From a virus, in IMG/VR virus record IMGVR_UViG_3300028820_000052, positions 1 to 28,404 of that record: DNA of 28,404 bases; one strand, written 5' to 3'. The notes under the pieces were generated by a model, which did not search any database, was not told the origin of the DNA, and was given only the letters and a program-made list of their open reading frames with translations. Within the stretch, counting starts at the first letter, position 1. Every line of letters starts with the position of its first letter. A program made the position numbers and the translations under genes. Positions 7,360 through 14,174 of the stretch are shown here, in pieces.

Positions 7360-7900
7360 GCTCTACGGTCTCTTCGCTGACTTGCGGCACGAGCCAATCG
7401 GGGGGTTCCGCTTTGACGCGATACATCACGCCCTGTACCAGTGGGCTAAGCGACGGGCGGAACTCGAAGTAGTGCGGTTCTCCGTTGCGCACGACGATAT
7501 TCGTGATGAACGCCTGCCCCCAGCGCGATGCGATGTCGCGGAGCACGGCGAGAAACGCGCATGCGCGCACGCCCGCGCCCGCCGCACGCGCATCGTGCAA
7601 CGCTTGCCCCCGTGGCGGGCTCCACGACGCTAGGCGCGCACTCGCCGCGAGCCACACGCGCACCGCGTGCCGTTCGTCCGACAAGTCGAACTTCTGGACG
7701 ACCGCCGCATGGTCTTGCGGGTTGTAACGCGCATCGATCGAGATGTCGCCCGTCTCACGGTCAATCACTAACCGTGCGATGTTCCCGTGATACAACCGCT
7801 GGATGAAACGCAAGAACGCGAGTTCGGTGTCCGTCGCCTGCAACACGCGCTCGGCGACACCCGCGCTCTCCCCAAGTTCTGCCTCTGTCCGTTTCGCCAT
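7343..7900 (-). CDS. Unknown protein of the virion module
   Basis: This encodes 185 residues from the ATG at 7900, chosen because GGGGGA lies about nine bases upstream. An ATG at 7909 overlaps the upstream stop (ATGA) and is the alternative start, adding three residues. The protein is soluble and mainly alpha/beta, with VERVLQ-type helices at the start, an Ala/Gly/Arg-rich middle (about 105-130) and an Arg/Pro-rich end. It follows the two-frame gene directly, so it may take part in tail or neck assembly, but no motif identifies it. Confidence 0.68.
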   Translation of the reverse strand: MAKRTEAELGESAGVAERVLQATDTELAFLRFIQRLYHGNIARLVIDRETGDISIDARYNPQDHAAVVQKFDLSDERHAVRVWLAASARLASWSPPRGQALHDARAAGAGVRACAFLAVLRDIASRWGQAFITNIVVRNGEPHYFEFRPSLSPLVQGVMYRVKAEPPDWLVPQVSEETVERGKDS

Positions 7901-7905
7901 CGTGT

Positions 7906-8534
7906 TCATTCCCCCAGTTCCAACCGTACACGGAGCAGTGCTTCCGCCAACGACACGGGCAACTGCCCCAAATCCAGATGTAGATACCCCATCCGCCACA
8001 ACAGTACCATCGTCAAGAGCGGGTTGGGGTTGCTCGTCTCGGCTTCGAGACTGTAGACGGGCTGCGACTCGGCGTTTCGTCGGGCGTCACGGATACGGGC
8101 GGCGCGGAGAAGGGCGTCCTCGACCACGGAAAATTTACGACACGCGACCGTTCTTGGATTAAGTCCCATATCGCACGCCCAACGGCGTCGGGCAACGCCT
8201 GCAGCACCTCTTCCGACAACCCCGTCACCTGTTGCATGACCCACAGCACATACCGCGCCTGATCGATAATCAGCGTCCCGTCGGCTTGGATGACCGTCGC
8301 GTTCGTCTCCGCCGTCAACCGTTCCACCAACCGCATCGGGCGCACCGTGAACTCGACCCGCGTCGCTTCAACATACGGCTCCAACGCCTGCGCGAGTTCG
8401 GGTTGGTTCTGCTGAACCCACGCCCAGTCGGTGTCCCAGACCACACACGGCGGACTCGTCTCGTCCGACGGGTCCGACGGAACCATCGCAACCCATCGCT
8501 GCTCAATACGCTCGTCAAACTGTGGTATTCTCAT
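7906..8534 (-). CDS. Minus-1 frameshift fusion, G/GT tail-chaperone-like
   Basis: This spans a zero-frame protein from the ATG at 8534 (GAGG eight bases upstream) and a minus-1 extension ending at 7906. The two frames overlap from 8013 to beyond 8136, and A AAT TTT in the correct phase sits at 8136-8130. Slippage there would join about 135 residues to about 74 from the second frame, giving a protein of about 209 residues. The extension runs from SVVEDALLRAAR to LGQLPVSLAEALLRVRLEL, which looks like real protein with a Leu-rich end, as in the T part of G/GT tail assembly chaperones. Such chaperones wrap the tape measure protein during tail assembly. Placement between portal and protease is atypical, so the functional label is inferred. 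Confidence 0.6.
8013..8534 (-). CDS. Zero-frame product of the frameshift gene (G-like)
   Basis: This encodes 173 residues from the ATG at 8534. The body (about 1-130) is a folded-looking acidic domain with PMRLVERLTAETNATVIQAD and IDQARYVLWVMQQVTGLSEE, similar in character to tail assembly chaperone G proteins. Beyond the slippery site the zero frame becomes a low-complexity Pro/Ser/Thr/Arg tail (SAPPVSVTPDETPSRSPSTV), which looks like non-conserved read-through. The start overlaps the end of the methyltransferase gene by 20 bp. A sequencing indel joining two halves of one gene is the main alternative. Confidence 0.7.
   Translation of the reverse strand: MRIPQFDERIEQRWVAMVPSDPSDETSPPCVVWDTDWAWVQQNQPELAQALEPYVEATRVEFTVRPMRLVERLTAETNATVIQADGTLIIDQARYVLWVMQQVTGLSEEVLQALPDAVGRAIWDLIQERSRVVNFPWSRTPFSAPPVSVTPDETPSRSPSTVSKPRRATPTRS
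8130..8136 (-). promoter_or_regulatory. Slippery heptamer A AAT TTT
   Basis: The minus strand reads GTA AAT TTT CCG in the zero frame, so the heptamer A AAT TTT fits X XXY YYZ exactly in phase. The downstream frame that stays open is the minus-1 frame. The AT-rich heptamer stands out in GC-rich coding DNA. I see no clear stem-loop immediately downstream. Confidence 0.72.
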
Positions 8535-9348
8535 CGTACAGCCCTCGTTCGTGCGCGAGTATACCCGAACGCGACGCGCGGGGTCGCCACCGATACTCAT
8601 CGGGAATCGCGCCCAACGCCACGCGCTTGCGTATCAGGTCCGCGTACACCGGGTCAATCTCCGCCGTCAACCAGCGTCGTCCCAGCTCGTGACAGACCGC
8701 CACTTCGGAACCCGCGCCCCCAAACAACACCAGCACCAAATCGCCCTCCCGCGTCGACGCGCGAAGCAAAAACTCGAACAGACGACGCGGCACCTGACAC
8801 GGATGAATCGTCTTCTCACGCGAACCCGCTTTGACGATATCGAAGTAGAACCAGTCGTAGGGCATGCACCCCGTCTGCCCTTGCTCGATTCGCTGACGCA
8901 CGCGCCTGTCGCCGACATTCTTGAACGGTTGCGCAATCGCATCTTTGTACCAGCGCACGCGCGTCTGCTTGCGCGCGTGCAGAATCGTCCGATGCGCTGT
9001 GGTTAACCGATAGGGCGTGTAGCCCACATTCGGCGAATAGCACCATACATACTCATGCACATCGTAGCAAGCGTCGTCGAGATAACGCACGCGCAAGTAA
9101 GCGTTCTGCTTCGGCATGTTCAGAAAGAAAGCGTTCCCGTCGGCACGAAGCACGCGCAGGCTCTCACGCGCGAGCCGAATGTACCAATCGATGTAGTCGT
9201 CCCAGCGTTGTCTGTACGACCTGCCGTTGTACCGAACGCCGATGTTGTAATCAGGGTCGGAGAAGACCATATCCACGGATTGGTCTTCCAACTGGCGCAA
9301 CAGGTCGAAGACATCGCCCTCGTAGACGGTATTCACGGGAACACTCAT
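8515..9348 (-). CDS. DNA methyltransferase, beta-type order, motif IV DPDY
   Basis: This encodes 277 residues, and the ATG overlaps the portal stop (ATGA). Motif IV is FSDPDYNIG at residues 29-37, where Pro is replaced by Asp in the usual DPPY. The AdoMet-binding motif I is LVLFGGAGSEVAV near 203-215, followed by an acidic strand end (LTAEIDP). The order IV then I is that of beta-class amino-methyltransferases, and a leading Asp in motif IV usually indicates N6-adenine methylation. The central region (about 75-180, with YDVHEYVWCYSPNVGY) would hold the target-recognition part. Being translationally coupled to the portal gene is odd for a modification enzyme and suggests late expression, before or during packaging. 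Confidence 0.85.
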   Translation of the reverse strand: MSVPVNTVYEGDVFDLLRQLEDQSVDMVFSDPDYNIGVRYNGRSYRQRWDDYIDWYIRLARESLRVLRADGNAFFLNMPKQNAYLRVRYLDDACYDVHEYVWCYSPNVGYTPYRLTTAHRTILHARKQTRVRWYKDAIAQPFKNVGDRRVRQRIEQGQTGCMPYDWFYFDIVKAGSREKTIHPCQVPRRLFEFLLRASTREGDLVLVLFGGAGSEVAVCHELGRRWLTAEIDPVYADLIRKRVALGAIPDEYRWRPRASRSGILAHERGLYDENTTV

Positions 9349-11096
9349 GGTTGTTGTCGGTTCGGGTTGTTGATTCGCACGCGCGGGAGCAGAAGTCGCG
9401 GCGCGCCCGGTTCGGGTTCGGATTGCGATTCGGGTTCAGGCTGGTTCTGTTCGGGTTCAGGCGCGGTCGCTTGTTCGGGCTGTGTGGGTTCGGGTTCCAG
9501 CGGAGTCGCGGATTGCCCGTCGCTGGGCTCGCGGACGGGAAGCGGGGTCGCAATATCGCTCGGTGAACCCGATCCACTGGGGGCGTTCCCGCCCATCGCT
9601 GCGGGGCTGCCCATCATCCCACTGGGGGCGTTCCCGCCCATCGCTGCGGGGCTGCCCATCATCCCACTGGGGGCGTTCCCGCCCATTTGGGGCATCATCT
9701 GCGCTTGCATTTGTTGCATTTCCATCTGCTGTTGCATCATCTCCTCGCGTGTGAGCGTCAAGACCGGGAGATTGTATTCCTGCGCGAGTTGTTGCCAGTC
9801 GGCGTACAGTGTGTCGCCCGTCGCCGTCTGCAACGGCTGCCCATGCGCCAACAGACTAATCATCGCGTCGACCAACGCCGCCGTATCGTCGCGCTCGATG
9901 GTCATCTCGATTCGTGTCGGTCGCGCGCGGGAACCGAAGTTGAACCGCACGATGTCGGGGATTAACTGTCGGTTCAGCACTTCTTGGATTTGCTGGAGCC
10001 ACGCTTCTTCGTTCTGGATGAACAAGTCGATTTGCGACCGTCCGAGCGCATACGAGCCCATCTGAGGATGAATAGACGCCAGCGCGGGCACGCCCATCGC
10101 TTGGCGCATCTGTTCATCCAGAAAGTTCAGAAACGCTTCATACGGCGCGGCTCCCGGCGGGGGCGCGAGTTCCACCTCCCACATCCGCTGACCCCCGGAA
10201 TCCACCATGTTCGGCAAGACGATGGTGTGCGCGTTGGTCAGATTGTCTAACTGTTCCGCAAGATACTCCAGATTGTCCACCAACACGGGTTGCCCGTTCT
10301 CCGCCGTGCCCACACTCGTCTGACCCGGCGGGGCATACCCCTTCTTAATCGGAACCCCGTAAGTCGCGAAATAGCGTGAGAGGTCTTCCAAGAGTCGGAC
10401 TTTGACCTCGAAGTACGGGATACACGGCTTCGTGACGGGGTTGCCGTACACCTCGTTGAATTCGGCGTCGACGGGGTAGTGGATGAGTTTCCCTTCGGGG
10501 ATAATGTCGCCCGCTTGGAGTTGGCGCACGCCCGCGAACTCGCCCGTCGGATACACTAACGCCCAACACAGCGACGGGTCCAGATGCACCACGCGGTCAA
10601 TCGTCCACACATCACGATAGGTGTAGACATCGGACGCATCTTGGGTTGACCGTGTGTGCGACACGCGCAACACGGGTTCCCGACGCCACACCTTCTCGAT
10701 GAACGCGACGCCGTAGTCAAACGCGGTACACAACGCCCATAACAGTTGGCGCATGTGGGGACGAAGAATCTCTTGAACCAACGCTTCAATCTTAGGGTCC
10801 TCGGAGTAGACTTGCCATTTCGCGCGGAGTATCGGGAGTTTGAGCAACCGTAGCGACGAACGCACCACGGGGTCTTGACGCACACGGTCGAGGTCTTCTA
10901 TCCGTATCTCATCCAGACGGAACGCCAACATCCGTCCGTCCGATGAGAACTGCGCCGACATCGGGGCATAACGGTTCTGACCCGTGATCCCGATTTGCCC
11001 CTCAACGGGCTTGGTCATCGGCTCAGCCATCGGCTTGACAGGCTTGCCGACGCCAAACGACCCTAAGAACCAATCACGCCAACGCGCACGGGGCAT
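9345..11096 (-). CDS. Portal protein, DUF935/Mu gp29-like
   Basis: This encodes 583 residues. The portal forms the dodecameric ring at one head vertex through which DNA enters and leaves. Features of the DUF935/gp29 type include the early segment DPVVRSSLRLLKLPILRAKW, the following helices with TAFDYGVAFIEKVWR, and the crown-like helical region with QAMGVPALASIHPQMGSYAL and QIDLFIQNEEAWLQQIQEVL. After about residue 450 the sequence changes to Met/Gln-rich (MMQQQMEMQQMQAQMMPQM), then a 15-residue tandem repeat, then a Pro/Glu-rich tail. Core plus tail exceeds the usual size, and the tail is probably disordered. The start follows the upstream gene by 3 bp with only a weak GAGAT as ribosome binding site. 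Confidence 0.85.
   Translation of the reverse strand: MPRARWRDWFLGSFGVGKPVKPMAEPMTKPVEGQIGITGQNRYAPMSAQFSSDGRMLAFRLDEIRIEDLDRVRQDPVVRSSLRLLKLPILRAKWQVYSEDPKIEALVQEILRPHMRQLLWALCTAFDYGVAFIEKVWRREPVLRVSHTRSTQDASDVYTYRDVWTIDRVVHLDPSLCWALVYPTGEFAGVRQLQAGDIIPEGKLIHYPVDAEFNEVYGNPVTKPCIPYFEVKVRLLEDLSRYFATYGVPIKKGYAPPGQTSVGTAENGQPVLVDNLEYLAEQLDNLTNAHTIVLPNMVDSGGQRMWEVELAPPPGAAPYEAFLNFLDEQMRQAMGVPALASIHPQMGSYALGRSQIDLFIQNEEAWLQQIQEVLNRQLIPDIVRFNFGSRARPTRIEMTIERDDTAALVDAMISLLAHGQPLQTATGDTLYADWQQLAQEYNLPVLTLTREEMMQQQMEMQQMQAQMMPQMGGNAPSGMMGSPAAMGGNAPSGMMGSPAAMGGNAPSGSGSPSDIATPLPVREPSDGQSATPLEPEPTQPEQATAPEPEQNQPEPESQSEPEPGAPRLLLPRVRINNPNRQQP
9574..9686 (-). repeat. 45-bp tandem repeat in the portal tail
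   Basis: Two complete identical 45-bp units (9574-9618, 9619-9663) and a 23-bp partial third (9664-9686) encode MGGNAPSGMMGSPAA about two and a half times. The copies seem identical at the DNA level, which implies recent expansion by slippage or unequal exchange. Confidence 0.9.
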
Positions 11097-11099
11097 CGC

Positions 11100-12815
11100 T
11101 TATCTCGCGCTCTGCAGAGCGTTGCTCCAGACCAGCAGATGGTCGTCTAAAGTCTTCACCGAATTATCCGCCCCATAGACCATATGCGGTTCGTCCGGAC
11201 CGCCGAACGCCTGCTCCGCCGCGGTATACCCTTTCTGGAACATCATCGGCGACGCTCCACCCGACAAGGTGAACATCGCATCCAGCGTCCTACGCACATG
11301 CGAGTTGGGGTCGTTCAAGCCATAGTCGTTGAGAAGCATATCGAGCTTCTCTTTTGCGCCTTCTGAGAGTTCCAATTGGTTCTGTTCGGCGAACTTCGCC
11401 GCCGCCGTCAAGTTCGCAAGCCGCGACAGCACATGGGGCATCGCGGGACGAAACATCATGAACCGTGTGAACTTCCGCTCATCTTCTGGACGCGACGCTT
11501 CGTTTTTCAATGCACCGAACAGCGATGACAATTCTAAAGCGGTGTATTCTACGGCTGCGCTTAGGTCTGATGCGTCGCTTTGTTCGGGATTGCATTGGAG
11601 TAGATGTCGCGCCATCGCCGCTTGGACACGGAGACCGCCCAGCGGGTCGCCGACCACATTCCCCGCGCCTTTCGGCATAAACGCGCCCCGCGCATAGTTG
11701 TTGTTGTAGGCGAAGAAGTCCGCCACGGAGGGGTGACCCTTCAGCTGGTTTTGGTCGTTGTATTCTGTGTTCCAATCGTAGAAAGTGTATCGCCGTCCGT
11801 CGGGACATTCCACCTCGCGCGCGACCGCTACAGGCTCCCGCTTTTCGCCTCGTGGGATGAACCAGTTGTCAAACTCTTCTACATACCGAAAAATGTCTCT
11901 ATGATGATTTACGACCAGCGATGGCATCCCGTAATCGTCGTGCGTCGCAACGAATTCGAGTTGGTCGCACACATGGGCGCGCAACTCTGGGTCGAGCTTG
12001 TCGCCATTTTGTACGCGGTCTATCAGTTCCGCCAACCCTTGCAGGAAGAGATGCCCATCGGCGGAACGCGCCGTCTCCGTTACCAGCAGCGGCGCGCTTG
12101 CGTCCCCCGTCGAACTCAGTTCGTCAATTGTGGTGTCGTGCATCACGGTGTTCGCGAAATAGCTCCCAAGAATAGCTGGCGTGTCTCCGATTTCATCTTC
12201 ATATCCGAATAAGCGTTTCGCGAGTTCATCGGTGGGCAGACCGCTGACCATACCATCGACGACGACGACGCCATATGTGGCGAGCATGCGTGCGTACTCC
12301 TCCGCAGTCTGCTGGTCGCCGATACCCGTACCCGGTACGATGTCGAGTACCAGTTCGCCCAGCGCATCACTCATCTGTTGCGCGAGTTCGCGGGTTTGGG
12401 GACTCATCTTCCCTTCGCGGGTCTGCAGTCGCCGTCTAAGTTCTTCATGTTGCTTTTTGAGTTCGTCTATAATCCGTTCTTTCTGTTCGGGGCGTGTTGG
12501 GTACTCTGCGAACTGCTCTGGGTCGTATTGCACCTGTTGGTCTATCGGAACACCTTGCCAGAATTGAGATGCGTTCCCCACGAGTTTCTCGCTTTTGTTC
12601 GGTTGCCACACCAGATAGGTGACGCCGGAGGGTCGTGCGAGTGCGCCGCGTCGCCCTTCCAAGAATCGGTTATACCGCATTTTGACCCACGCGAGTTTGT
12701 GAGTGGGCTTCCCCCCGCGCGTGCGCTGCGTGAATTGGACAATCGCCCAGCCCAACGGGTTGTTCAATACGCCAGGGTCGTTCGTCTCAGACAGCCGAAC
12801 AATCCGAATTCTCAT
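11100..12815 (-). CDS. Large unknown protein at the head of the virion operon
   Basis: This encodes 571 residues from the ATG at 12815, with GGAG about ten bases upstream. The first 110 residues look beta-rich (GWAIVQFTQ, ALARPSGVTYLVWQ). A basic coiled coil follows (QKERIIDELKKQHEELRRRL, about 108-130), then a long mixed domain. It includes LVLDIVPGTGIGD and VVVDGMVSGLPTDELAKRLF, an NHHRDIFRYVEEFDNWF stretch and a helical C-terminus. It is not a terminase: no Walker A or nuclease motif is visible. It starts the leftward transcript that continues into the portal gene, so a virion or packaging-associated role is likely but unproven. Confidence 0.75.
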   Translation of the reverse strand: MRIRIVRLSETNDPGVLNNPLGWAIVQFTQRTRGGKPTHKLAWVKMRYNRFLEGRRGALARPSGVTYLVWQPNKSEKLVGNASQFWQGVPIDQQVQYDPEQFAEYPTRPEQKERIIDELKKQHEELRRRLQTREGKMSPQTRELAQQMSDALGELVLDIVPGTGIGDQQTAEEYARMLATYGVVVVDGMVSGLPTDELAKRLFGYEDEIGDTPAILGSYFANTVMHDTTIDELSSTGDASAPLLVTETARSADGHLFLQGLAELIDRVQNGDKLDPELRAHVCDQLEFVATHDDYGMPSLVVNHHRDIFRYVEEFDNWFIPRGEKREPVAVAREVECPDGRRYTFYDWNTEYNDQNQLKGHPSVADFFAYNNNYARGAFMPKGAGNVVGDPLGGLRVQAAMARHLLQCNPEQSDASDLSAAVEYTALELSSLFGALKNEASRPEDERKFTRFMMFRPAMPHVLSRLANLTAAAKFAEQNQLELSEGAKEKLDMLLNDYGLNDPNSHVRRTLDAMFTLSGGASPMMFQKGYTAAEQAFGGPDEPHMVYGADNSVKTLDDHLLVWSNALQSAR

Positions 12816-12858
12816 AGCGGTTCGTCTCCGTCTTAATTACGGTTGATTGCGACAATGG

Positions 12859-12864
12859 TACAAT
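12859..12864 (+). promoter_or_regulatory. TACAAT -10-like box before the methyltransferase
   Basis: TACAAT, five of six matches to TATAAT and preceded by GG as in the stronger promoters here, ends eight bases before the ATG at 12873. No good -35 is seen about 18 bp upstream. If active, transcription would begin at or next to the start codon. The spacing resembles the other start-adjacent promoters in the window. Confidence 0.4.
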
Positions 12865-12872
12865 CTTCGACG

Positions 12873-14174
12873 ATGAATGCCGTGCCGTTCGTGTTTCGCG
12901 AAGAGTCTCGTCCCCGTTCGCGCGTGTACGGTCTGTTCGGTCTCTTCCGGTACCCGTCTCGGATGATACCCGAAGTCGTCGAATGGTTCCTGTCGCGTTG
13001 GGGTGTGTCGGGCGGTCGTGTGTTTGACCCGTTCGCGGGTTATGGGACGGTCGGGTATGTCGCGGCGCAGCGCGGGTTGCCCGCGACGCTTTGGGACATC
13101 AACCCGATGACTGCCGTCGCGGTGCGCGCGGTGTTCGATTCGGTTCCGTTGCCGACGGCGCGTGATGTGGAACGGGTCATGACGGCGGTTGCGATGTGTC
13201 CGACGGAATGGTCGCCGCGGGGGAGCGCGTGGCTCGCGTTCTGGCATCCGTCGGGCGCGCACCGCATGCTGTGTCAGATGTGGGGCTACTATCATCATCA
13301 CGCGAGCGCGTGGGAACGCGCGTGGCTCGCGCTGCCGTTTGTCTCGCACACGGTACGCTACTCGTTCAAAGACGCCCCGTCGTACAAGTTGCATCGGTCG
13401 AAGCGGGCGATGGAGAACGCGATGGCGCGCACGCGGCGCGGGTTCTTCTGGAGCGACCTCCGACATGCACTGCTCAAGACCGTCGATGCGATTGGGGCGT
13501 ATCGCGCGGAGACGCCCGCCGATGTCGCCCCCGAAGTGGTCGTCGGCGTCGATGCCGTATCGGGTGTCTACCCCGATTGCGCCGTGTGTTTGACTTCGCC
13601 CCCGTATTTCCACGCGCGGGAGTATCTGCGGAGCGTGAAACTCGAACTGCTCTGGCTCGGCGTCCCCGAAGCGACGATTCGCGCGTGTGCGCGATTGGAG
13701 ATCCCGTATCGCACTGTGGAACCGTATCCCGTGCGTTCGGCGACCTATGAGCGCGTGCGCGCGGACATCGCCCATCCGACCACGCGCGCCCGCTACGACG
13801 CCTACTGGTGGGCACTCGCGCGAATCGTCGACGGGATACGCCCCGAACGCGCGTTCGGGCTGTTTGTGGGGCGTCCGACGGCGCGGAGCGTGCGCGTGCC
13901 GATGGACACGATTCTGATGGAACATCTGACCGCCAACGGCGACTGGTCAGTCGAAGCGTATCTCGAAGACACGATTCAGCGGCGGGCGACCCGTGCGCCG
14001 CGCAACCCCGAAACGGGACGCGCGACCGACGGGATGAACCGCGAGTATCTGCTGGTGTTCGTGCCGTCACGCGGCGGTGTACGGAACGGCGCGTTCGAGC
14101 GTCTCGCGCACGACGGCGGGGTCGGGCTCGTCAATCGCGTCCATCGCGGTTCGCTGGAGCGCGTGTCGGAGTAG
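12873..14174 (+). CDS. DNA methyltransferase, alpha-like order, SPPY
   Basis: This encodes 433 residues when started at the ATG at 12873. Upstream starts in the same frame (TTG at 12843, ATG at 12855) have no ribosome binding site and precede or overlap the -10-like box. Motif I is VFDPFAGYGTVGYVAAQRG near 50-68, with LWDIN as the acidic strand. Motif IV is CLTSPPYFHAREYL near 237-250. Order I then IV with a long insert between fits an alpha-like arrangement, and SPPY is most often an N4-cytosine signature. The C-terminal 100 residues include AFGLFVGRPTARSVRVP. The gene is alone on the plus strand between two leftward blocks, and its last 108 bp overlap the helicase gene on the other strand. 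Confidence 0.85.
   Translation: MNAVPFVFREESRPRSRVYGLFGLFRYPSRMIPEVVEWFLSRWGVSGGRVFDPFAGYGTVGYVAAQRGLPATLWDINPMTAVAVRAVFDSVPLPTARDVERVMTAVAMCPTEWSPRGSAWLAFWHPSGAHRMLCQMWGYYHHHASAWERAWLALPFVSHTVRYSFKDAPSYKLHRSKRAMENAMARTRRGFFWSDLRHALLKTVDAIGAYRAETPADVAPEVVVGVDAVSGVYPDCAVCLTSPPYFHAREYLRSVKLELLWLGVPEATIRACARLEIPYRTVEPYPVRSATYERVRADIAHPTTRARYDAYWWALARIVDGIRPERAFGLFVGRPTARSVRVPMDTILMEHLTANGDWSVEAYLEDTIQRRATRAPRNPETGRATDGMNREYLLVFVPSRGGVRNGAFERLAHDGGVGLVNRVHRGSLERVSE

Noticed and set aside
8013-8244. Two separate small genes or a sequencing error instead of a frameshift
   Set aside because: A canonical slippery heptamer is in the right phase and both frames look like protein on the correct side of it. 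An error cannot be fully excluded.
12843-12872. Upstream TTG or ATG starts of the plus-strand methyltransferase
   Set aside because: No ribosome binding site is present and the -10-like box overlaps this stretch, so the ATG at 12873 fits better.
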